Shown here: positions 8,663 to 16,286 of the stretch, one piece after another
Layout of the letters: each line of letters begins with the position of its first letter
How positions within the stretch are numbered: position 1 is the stretch's first letter
Source of the DNA: an uncultured Deferribacteraceae bacterium
GTDB taxonomy: Bacteria; Chrysiogenota; Deferribacteres; CAMZNJ01
Direction of reading: 5' to 3'
DNA length: 43,838 nt
NCBI GenBank assembly: GCA_947313855.1
Contig: CAMZNS010000022.1
Span: forward strand, 1 to 43,838
Notes under the pieces: model-generated
What the model saw: the letters and a program-made list of their open reading frames with translations, nothing else
Told to the model about the DNA's origin: nothing
The model's database searches: none
Program-made: the position numbers and the translations under genes

Positions 8663-9037
8663 GTGGAATCTTTAAGGCGGGGGGATGTGCTTGGTTGTGG
8701 TGGTTTTTGAGCTAAGTGTGGTGGTGATTATTTATTTAGCTATTTGGGAGGGATATTTTTCAGCATGATGATGGCGATGAGCCTTTGCTTTGGGGTTGGC
8801 AGGTGTCTGTATGTGAGTAATAGAAGGCTTCACCCCTCTCACAACTAACCAAACAGTGTTGTATTGTTTTTCATAACAGTGTTTGTTTGAATAAAATTAC
8901 GACGTTATATAAAAAACGCTCTTTCTTTGGTTGTGTGCAACGTGTTTAACTACTTTTTGAATGGATTAATACACAGCACACACACAGCACACACCTACCC
9001 TCTTGCGGGGTTCAAATACAATTATTTAGGGGTTAAT

Positions 9038-11545
9038 ATGTTTAACACTGAGCCGAAGTTTACTCAAAACGCATTGTCTATTTTGGAGAAGCGTTACCTA
9101 CATCGTGGGTTGCTTGCTGAGGAGAAGGGTGACCTTGGTCATGGTCAGACTAGTAATGCCACCGATAGTACGACCGATAGTACGACCGATAATGCCACCT
9201 CTAGTACCACCGCTAAGGCTACCGATAGTGCCACCGCTAAGGCTACCGATAGTACGACCGATAATGCCACCTCGAGTACCACCGCTAAGGCTACCGATAG
9301 TGCCACCGATAATGCCACCTCTAGTACTACTGAGACGCCTAGGGAGATGTTTATTCGTGTTGCGTCTAACTTGGCTCTAGGGGATGCTAAGTACGGTGTA
9401 AGCGACTCTGAGATTGCTTCTACGACGGGTATGTTTTACGATGAGATGGCAAGCTTGCGATTCCTACCGAACTCCCCTGCTCTTATGAATGCGAACACCT
9501 ATTTGCAACAGCTTTCGGCATGTTTTATGTTGCCTGTTGGCGATTCTTTGGGTGGAATTTTTGATTCGGCGAAAACAACGGCGATAATACATCGTTCGGG
9601 TGGTGGAACAACGTTTTCGTTTTCTCATTTGCGTCCTAGTAATATGTTGGCGTCTACAGATAAGGGTGTTTCCGGTGGTCCTGTGTCGTTCATGGGTGTG
9701 TTCAACGCTGCGACGGAGACCATTAGTCATACGGGAATACGTTGCGGTTTGAATATTGCGCGGCTTCATATGAGCCACCCTGATATTGAGGAGTTTGTTT
9801 ACGCTAAGTCGAGTGGTAGGTTGAATTTGTCGAGTTTTACCCTTGCTGTTGTTATGGATAGCGAGTTTATGGAGGCGGTGAGTTTGAATCGGAGCTACGA
9901 TCTTCGCAACCCTTCTACGGGAGAGGTTGTTGGTAGTTATGATGCTCGGGGTATGTTGGGTAAAATTGTAGCTTTGACTGTTGCGAATAGTGGCACAGCA
10001 CCGCGTATTATTTTTGATGATGGTGGTTCGGGTAGTTTGCAGAGTTATGAGGCGTGCAATCTTGGTTCTATTAATCTTGGTAAGTTTGTTGTTGGTGGCG
10101 AGGTGGACTACGATGGTTTGCGCAAGACAGTGCACGTTGCTACCCATTTTTTGGATAATCTCATCGACATGACCCGTTACCCTACTGAGGAGATAAAGTT
10201 GGCGACAACGTCTAATCGTAAGATAGGCATCGGTGTTATGGGTCTTGCTGATATGTTTGCTTTGTTGGGAGTGTCTTACGGTTCAGCTGAGTCGTTGTTG
10301 ATTGCTTCTGAAGTTATGTCGTTCATCCGCAGTGAGAGTCGTGTTAAGTCTTGTGAGTTGGGTACGGTTCGCGGTTCATTTGTTGGGTTCGAGGAGTCTG
10401 CGTTCCCGGGTATGGGTTATTCTGCCATGCGTAACGCGGCGACCACGACCATTTCGCCAACACGTTCCATCTCGATTATTGCTGATGCGTCGTCGGGTAT
10501 CGAACCTTACTTTAGTATTGCCCATCGTCGTGTTGCTAGTGGTTCAGATACGAACGCGGTAGCAATCGATTCCAATGGCAACTTCATGGATGTGGCTATT
10601 GCTGAGGGGTTTTACTCGCAGGAGCTTATGGAGTCCATCGCCGATGCGAGTAGCTTGAAGAGTATTACGGATGTGCCGGAGAGATGGCGGAATATCTTTG
10701 TGACAACTTATGATGTTGGTTCAGACGAACATATCAGCATGCAGTGGGCATTTCAGCAGCATACTGATGGTTTGGTAAGCAAAACAATCAACATGGGGGA
10801 GAACGCTACCCACGACGATGTTGAGCGTGCGATTATTCATGCCCATGATTTGGGGTGCAAAAGTATCGATATTTACGTCCACAAGGGTACGACGGAGTCA
10901 CCAGAGCCTGCTGCGTCAAGTGTTGGTGTTGCTGTTGGTGTTGCTGTTGGTGTTGGGGGTGGTGCTACCCTGCCCCCTAGCATGGACGAAATGAAACCGG
11001 TGGTACGAGCTCGCCCCAAAGTGCTTGTGGGTAAAACCATGGAGATGATGACGGGTTGTGGCAAGCTGTACGTTACCACAAATATGGACAAAGATGGGAA
11101 CGCCTTTGAGGTGTTCACGCGTATGGGTAAGGTTGGCGGATGTGCTAGTAGTTACACGGAGGCGATAGGTCGTCTTGTGTCTGTGTCCATGCGTGCGGGT
11201 ATCGGGGTGGACAAAATCTCTCGACAGCTCAAAGGGATATCCTGCCACATGCCATACGGGTTCGGTCAAAACAAGGTGCTCTCATGTGCGGACGCTGTGG
11301 GCAAGGCATTGGAAGAGGTTTACGAAGATAATGTTATGATATCGCCGAGTCGCAAGCAGGGTAATGACGCTACCATGATGGATGCCCTTTTACAGGGCAC
11401 GACGCCACCTACTCCAAGGGAGAAGCCTAGTAAGAAGGCGGTTGTTGTTCATCACCCTGGTGCGTGTCCGGAGTGTGGTGGTCCTGTGTCTCCTGTTGAG
11501 GGTTGCGATGTATGTTATTCGTGTGGTTATTCCCACTGCAACTAG
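9038..11545 (+). CDS. nrdJ: Class II (adenosylcobalamin-type) ribonucleotide reductase homologue, atypical catalytic region
   Basis: [91 protein letters not shown], C-terminal CPECGG...[10 protein letters not shown] zinc ribbon. ATG at 9038 preceded by TTAGGGGTT. Confidence 0.85.
   Translation: [835 protein letters not shown]
9149..9335. repeat. In-frame 12-bp-unit tandem repeat near the 5' end of nrdJ
   Basis: Encodes [60 protein letters not shown]. Confidence 0.92.
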
Positions 11546-11613
11546 CGTTCGTAGGTGGTTTTGGCTTAGCGAGTGGTTTAGTTGTGGTTCAGGTTCCACT
11601 ACTGATTGGGCGT

Positions 11614-11650
11614 AAAAAAGGGGAAGCATGTTTGTGTGCTTCCCCTTTCT
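11614..11650. terminator. Bidirectional intrinsic terminator between nrdJ and htpG
   Basis: aaaaaaGGGGAAGCA-tgtttgtg-TGCTTCCCCtttct between convergent genes. Confidence 0.9.
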
Positions 11651-11678
11651 GTTTGTGTAGAGCTTGTGTTCCGTGTTG

Positions 11679-13637
11679 CTACAGTATTTTGGTCATAAGG
11701 TTTGTGACTCTTTTTACGTAGTCTCCAGGGTTGTCCAGTGTGCCTCCTTCGGAAACGACGGCGTTATCGTAGAGTAGTTGTGCGTACCCTTTGAGGTCGT
11801 CGGAGTTTGCGTCCTTGGCGTGGAGTTGTTGCAATTTTTTCACAAGTTCGTGGTTCATGTTAATCTCCATCCCTTTTTTGGGTGGAGTGTATTCTTGTCC
11901 CATGGATTCGAGAATTCGTTGCATGTGGGGATCGGGAGCGAACCCTTGGTTTGTGAGTAGTGAGGGGTAGCTTCGCAGGCGTGTGGATGGGATAACGTCT
12001 GATACGTTGTCGGTTAGCGCCTCTTTGAGGAAGTCGACGAAGTTTGTTTCGTCGTCTGAGAGGTTTGGTTGTTCTTTGTTGTCTTCGTCGTCGTTCGTTG
12101 TTTTCGGTGTAGCGTCGGAGGCAGAGAGTAGTTGTTTCCCTTTGAATTCACCTAGTGTTCGCAATATCATGTCGTCGATGTCGTCTGTTGCGAAGATTAC
12201 TTCAAGCCCTTTGCTTTGTAGTTCTTCGATGTATGGAGATTCTTGTAGTTGGCTTCTTGATTGTCCTGTGATGTAGTGTATGTTGTTTTTGTTTTCGGGT
12301 AGTCGTTGAATGTATTCGTCCAGCGTTGTGAAGTTTCCGGGTTCGGTTGCTGTTGATTCGAATAGTAGTAGTGCGGCGACGTCTTCTTTACGTTCCATAT
12401 CGTAGTGGATCCCTTCTTTGAGTACTTTGCCGAATTCGCCGTAGAATTTTGTATATTCGTCGCGTTCATTTTTGAGTGTAGATTTTAGTGTTGCGAGTAT
12501 TTTTTTGGATATGCTTTTGCGCATCATGTCCACTTGTTTGTTGCTTTGCAGTATTTCTCTTGAGACGTTGAGTGGTAGGTCGCTGCTGTCTACCACACCT
12601 TTGACGAATCTCAAGTGTAGGGGTACAAGTTGTTCGCAGTTTTCCATGATTTGCACTCGTCGTACGTACAGTGTTGGTCCTATTTTGTAGTCTTTGTAGT
12701 AGATGTCCAGCTGTACTTTTGATGGTATAAAGAGCATGGCGTTGAATTCGTTTGTGCCTTCAGCTCGGTAGTGAATGGTTTTGAATGGTTCGAGGAAGTC
12801 TCTTGTTTGTTGTTTGTAGAATTGGTTGTATTCTTCGTCGGTAACTTCCGATTTTGGTTTCATCCACAGTGCTTGCATGGAGTTTAGAGTAACGTCTTTC
12901 ATTTCGGTGGTAGTTTCTTCGGTGGTATCAGCGTCGTCGGTATCGCTATCGGTATCGGTATCGGTATCGGTATCGGTGTTGTCAACGGGTACAACAGTTT
13001 CTTCCTGCATTATGATTGGGTATGATATGAAGTTTGAGTAACGTGTAACGAGTTCTTTGATTGTGTAGGCGTCGAGGAATTCGTTGTTGTCGTCTCCCAA
13101 GTGCAGTATAATTTCTGTGCCTTCGGTTCTTGGGTTGTCCAGTTCTACTAGGGAGTATGCACCCTCTTTCAGGGATGATTCCCATTTGATGGCTTTGGAA
13201 ATTTTGCCATTTTCGGGTACACGTTGGGATAAGACAGTCACCTTGTCGGCAACCATGAAAGAGGCATAGAATCCGACTCCGAATTGACCGATGAGGTCAG
13301 CATTATCGTCCCCCCCTTCGGCCATTTTTTCCATAAAGGCTTTCGTGCCTGAGTGTGCGATTGTTCCCAGAGCAATTTTGGCGTCTTGTAGGTTCATCCC
13401 TATTCCGTTGTCGGAAATGGTTAGAGTTTTGGCATCGTTGTCGATGTTCAGGCGTATTTCCCACTGTTTTTCGTCAACACTTTTGTCGGTCAAGGATAAG
13501 ACACGAGCTTTGTCGATGGCATCCGATGAGTTTGAGATTAGTTCACGTAGGAATACTTCTTTGTTGGAGTATAGTGAGTTGACTACGATATTTAGTAGTT
13601 GGCTCACCTCTGTTTGAAATTGAAATTGTGTACTCAT
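11679..13637 (-). CDS. htpG: Molecular chaperone HtpG (Hsp90)
   Basis: MSTQFQFQTEVSQLLNIVVNSLYSNKEVFLRELISNSSDAIDKAR; SDNGIGMN; GQFGVGFYASFMVADKV. Confidence 0.96.
   Translation of the reverse strand: MSTQFQFQTEVSQLLNIVVNSLYSNKEVFLRELISNSSDAIDKARVLSLTDKSVDEKQWEIRLNIDNDAKTLTISDNGIGMNLQDAKIALGTIAHSGTKAFMEKMAEGGDDNADLIGQFGVGFYASFMVADKVTVLSQRVPENGKISKAIKWESSLKEGAYSLVELDNPRTEGTEIILHLGDDNNEFLDAYTIKELVTRYSNFISYPIIMQEETVVPVDNTDTDTDTDTDSDTDDADTTEETTTEMKDVTLNSMQALWMKPKSEVTDEEYNQFYKQQTRDFLEPFKTIHYRAEGTNEFNAMLFIPSKVQLDIYYKDYKIGPTLYVRRVQIMENCEQLVPLHLRFVKGVVDSSDLPLNVSREILQSNKQVDMMRKSISKKILATLKSTLKNERDEYTKFYGEFGKVLKEGIHYDMERKEDVAALLLFESTATEPGNFTTLDEYIQRLPENKNNIHYITGQSRSQLQESPYIEELQSKGLEVIFATDDIDDMILRTLGEFKGKQLLSASDATPKTTNDDEDNKEQPNLSDDETNFVDFLKEALTDNVSDVIPSTRLRSYPSLLTNQGFAPDPHMQRILESMGQEYTPPKKGMEINMNHELVKKLQQLHAKDANSDDLKGYAQLLYDNAVVSEGGTLDNPGDYVKRVTNLMTKIL
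12938..12984. repeat. 6-bp microsatellite TATCGG inside htpG
   Basis: Encodes the acidic linker VDNTDTDTDTDTDSDTDD. Confidence 0.9.
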
Positions 13638-13685
13638 GTTAAATATTCACCTCTCCTGTTTTTTAATGGAATTATTCACCGCACT

Positions 13686-13714
13686 ATTTTACTTGAGTTG
13701 TCAGAAAATGACAA
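13686..13714 (-). promoter_or_regulatory. Promoter candidate for htpG with overlapping inverted repeat TTGTCA-N5-TGACAA
   Basis: Minus strand TTGTCA (13714-13709), 17-nt spacer, TAAAAT (13691-13686). Inverted repeat at 13698-13714. Confidence 0.5.
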
Positions 13715-13749
13715 GTTTAAGTAAAAATATACATTGTGTGTTATTTCTG

Positions 13750-13855
13750 TCGGGGTTGTGATGCTGGCGGGGTTGTGATGCTGGCGGGGTTGTGATGCTG
13801 CTCTGGCGGGGTTGTGATGCTGGCGGGGTTGTGATGCTGGTTGGGTTGTTGGTTG
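13750..13855. repeat. 17-bp minisatellite (CGGGGTTGTGATGCTGG), about 5 copies
   Basis: Direct reading; one copy carries an extra ctctg. Confidence 0.92.
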
Positions 13856-14311
13856 TTATTGAACTGAGTAGATAGATGGTTTGTAGATTAGGTGGAGTGT
13901 TTTTTCGGATCGAATAAGGGTTGTTGTTTGGTCGTAAGATACGAGTTTGCCTGCGAGTCGATCCCCTGTTCGGAGTATTACGGATATTTTGGCATATTTG
14001 TTTCGTAGTTTGTTGTTGTAGAAGCGATTTTGGGCATTGGTGTTGGTATTTTCGAGTCTGTAGTCTTTGATGTTGGCGAATGATTTGGTAAAGTTGGACA
14101 TATCTTTGCCACTGGTAAAGTGTATTGCTATGCAGACGGTTTGGTGTTTTTGGATAACGGAGTCACGCATTTTTGTATCACGAATGGCAATATCAGCTTG
14201 GGAGTATGTGAGGATATATGTTTCAATGGTGAGTTTTCGCAACTTGATACAGCATTTCACTTGGTTGGTGATGATGTAGTCTAAGAAGTTGTTTTCACAC
14301 GTATGCAACAT
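13856..14311 (-). CDS. Protein with two tandem Hfq/Sm-like domains
   Basis: Domain 2 ISVILRTGDRLAGKLVSYDQTTTLIRSEKTLHLIYKPSIYSV fits the Hfq core (G-x-x-L-x-G...FD...IYKHAIS). Domain 1 FLDYIITNQVKCCIKLRKLTIETYILTYSQADIAIRDTKMRDSVIQKHQTV has the same pattern in degenerate form. Confidence 0.65.
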   Translation of the reverse strand: MLHTCENNFLDYIITNQVKCCIKLRKLTIETYILTYSQADIAIRDTKMRDSVIQKHQTVCIAIHFTSGKDMSNFTKSFANIKDYRLENTNTNAQNRFYNNKLRNKYAKISVILRTGDRLAGKLVSYDQTTTLIRSEKTLHLIYKPSIYSVQ

Positions 14312-14441
14312 ATATCCTCCACTTTTTTTAGTTTGCTACTAATTGTACCTGTTGATTAAGTGGTGTGTATACTATTAATCTTGTCAATTGTACATGAAAA
14401 AATAGTTTTAGTCAAACCAAGAAGTATTAATTAAAGATATA

Positions 14442-16133
14442 TTATTTGTGCAAAATATATCTGAGGTATCCTCCCGAGAAGTTTTTGCATTTGAATCCGT
14501 TGTTCATCAGGATACGGCTAGCGATGTAGCCACGTAGCCCTACTCGGCAGTAGAGTAGGTATTCGGTATTTTTATCCAGATCGCCAAGTTTGCCACGTAG
14601 TTCGTCCACGGGGATATTGATGCTGTTGTGGATATGTCCGTCGTCATACTCACTAGGTGTGCGTGTGTCGATGATGACCTGATTTTTGTTTGGTGTGTTA
14701 ATATCGTTGTAGGAGCAGTGTACAACATCGCCACGCATTTCGTCTGAAGCGATTAGTCCGAGCATGTTGTTTGCATCCCGTGTGGAGCCGTATGGTGGTG
14801 CGTATGCTAGCTCCATCTCTTCCAGGTCGAAAACGCTCATGCCGGCTTTGATTGCCACTGCGATAACGTCGATACGTTTGTCCACACCATGTTTCCCCAC
14901 AGCTTGCATACCGAGGATGCGACCGTTGTCGGGGTTGTAGAGTAGTTTCATGGTGATGGATTCGCTGCCGGGGTAGTAGGATGCGTGGCTTGCGGGGTGT
15001 GCGTAAGCAGTTTTGTAAGGGATGCCTGCTTTGGTGGCAGTTTTTTCGTTAATGCCAACAACGGCTGCGGTGTAGTCGAGTACTTTGCAGACGGATGTGC
15101 CTATTGCACCGCCGAATTTGCTTTCGCGTCCGAATATTGTGTTGGCGGCGATGCGTCCTTGTTTTGCAGCGTTCCCTGCGAGTGGTAGTCGCACTTTGGT
15201 GTTGGAGACGATGTGATGGACTTCTACGGCATCACCCACGGCAAAAATATTCTTATCGGAAGTTCTCATCTGCTCATCCACAGCGATAGCTCCGGTATCG
15301 CCCAGTTTTAGTCCAGCTTTTTGTGCAAGATCTGTATTGGGCACAACTCCGATGGCGAGAACAACCATGTCTGTTGTTAGTGTTTCGCCGTTTGTTGTGG
15401 TTAGGGTTAGTGTTGCGTCGGGGTTTTTCGCAATTTTGGTGATACTTGTGCCGAGTTTGACGTCAATGCCGTTGTTTTGTAGTTCGTTGAGTAGCGGTGT
15501 GGACATCTCTTTGTCTAGGGGGGCGAACACCTGATTAGCGAGTTCGATGATAGTAACTTTTTTGTTACGTCTGTGCACCTCTTCGGCGATTTCGAGTCCG
15601 ATGAAGCCAGCACCGATAACAACCACAGATTTAGCGTCATTGTTGTCGGCAATTTTCTTAATTTTGTCCATATCGGGGAGTGTTTGCAGTGTGTAAACGC
15701 CGTCAGTGGCATGGGTTGAGATTTCGATGTCGTGTAGTTCCATTGGTGGTACAATGGATTTTCCGCCAACAGCCACAACAAGTTTGTCGTAGGTTTCGGT
15801 GTATTCGCGACGTTCACCGTTGGACGTATCCACAACTGTTACTGTTTTTGCATCTTTGTCGATGTTTAGGACTTCGCTGCTTAGTCGAACGTCGATATTG
15901 AATCGTTGTCGTAGTAGTGATGGTTGTACGACGAGTAGTGAGTCGCGATTTGGTATTGTTTTGCCAACGTGGTATGGAAGCCCGCAGTTTGCGAAAGCGA
16001 CGTACTCCCCTTTTTCGAACATGATGATTTCGGCTGTTTCGTCTAATCGGCGTAGTTTTGTTGCGACGGCACCGCCACCGGCAACGCCACCTACGACCAA
16101 TACTTTCAGTATTTTTTTCGAGTTTGAGGACAT
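14442..16133 (-). CDS. CoA-disulfide reductase-like FAD/NAD-dependent oxidoreductase with C-terminal rhodanese domain
   Basis: VVGGVAGGGAVATKLRRLDE; FANCGLPYHVG; C-terminal VIIDTRTPSEYDDGHIHNSINIP...YCRVGLRGYIASRIL. Confidence 0.9.
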   Translation of the reverse strand: MSSNSKKILKVLVVGGVAGGGAVATKLRRLDETAEIIMFEKGEYVAFANCGLPYHVGKTIPNRDSLLVVQPSLLRQRFNIDVRLSSEVLNIDKDAKTVTVVDTSNGERREYTETYDKLVVAVGGKSIVPPMELHDIEISTHATDGVYTLQTLPDMDKIKKIADNNDAKSVVVIGAGFIGLEIAEEVHRRNKKVTIIELANQVFAPLDKEMSTPLLNELQNNGIDVKLGTSITKIAKNPDATLTLTTTNGETLTTDMVVLAIGVVPNTDLAQKAGLKLGDTGAIAVDEQMRTSDKNIFAVGDAVEVHHIVSNTKVRLPLAGNAAKQGRIAANTIFGRESKFGGAIGTSVCKVLDYTAAVVGINEKTATKAGIPYKTAYAHPASHASYYPGSESITMKLLYNPDNGRILGMQAVGKHGVDKRIDVIAVAIKAGMSVFDLEEMELAYAPPYGSTRDANNMLGLIASDEMRGDVVHCSYNDINTPNKNQVIIDTRTPSEYDDGHIHNSINIPVDELRGKLGDLDKNTEYLLYCRVGLRGYIASRILMNNGFKCKNFSGGYLRYILHK

Positions 16134-16211
16134 TATTTTGGTCTCCTGTATAATTTTGTAGTTTTGGTATTTTGTTACGTTACTGTTATCTTATCGGAAG
16201 TTTTGTGGTAC

Positions 16212-16233
16212 TATATTCATCATTATGAATATA
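16212..16233. promoter_or_regulatory. Palindromic operator TATATTCAT-catt-ATGAATATA
   Basis: 9-bp perfect arms upstream of the CoA-disulfide reductase/rhodanese gene; contains ATTC-N8-GAAT. Confidence 0.6.
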
Positions 16234-16249
16234 CCACCATAGTTTGCTA

Positions 16250-16286
16250 TGTCAATCAACACTTTTGGTGTGATTGACATTTTTTT
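16250..16286 (+). terminator. Terminator-like hairpin with a T7 tract on the plus strand, overlapping the mfd 3' end
   Basis: TGTCAATCA-acacttttggtg-TGATTGACA-TTTTTTT. Confidence 0.5.

Noticed and set aside
8660-9037. Cobalamin riboswitch upstream of nrdJ
   Set aside because: No convincing B12-box (AGCCACTG-like) or surrounding fold seen by eye; would need an Rfam search.
9464-10147. 227-aa minus-strand ORF inside nrdJ
   Set aside because: Antisense shadow of a well-supported coding sequence; composition dominated by Arg/Thr/His; no recognisable domain.
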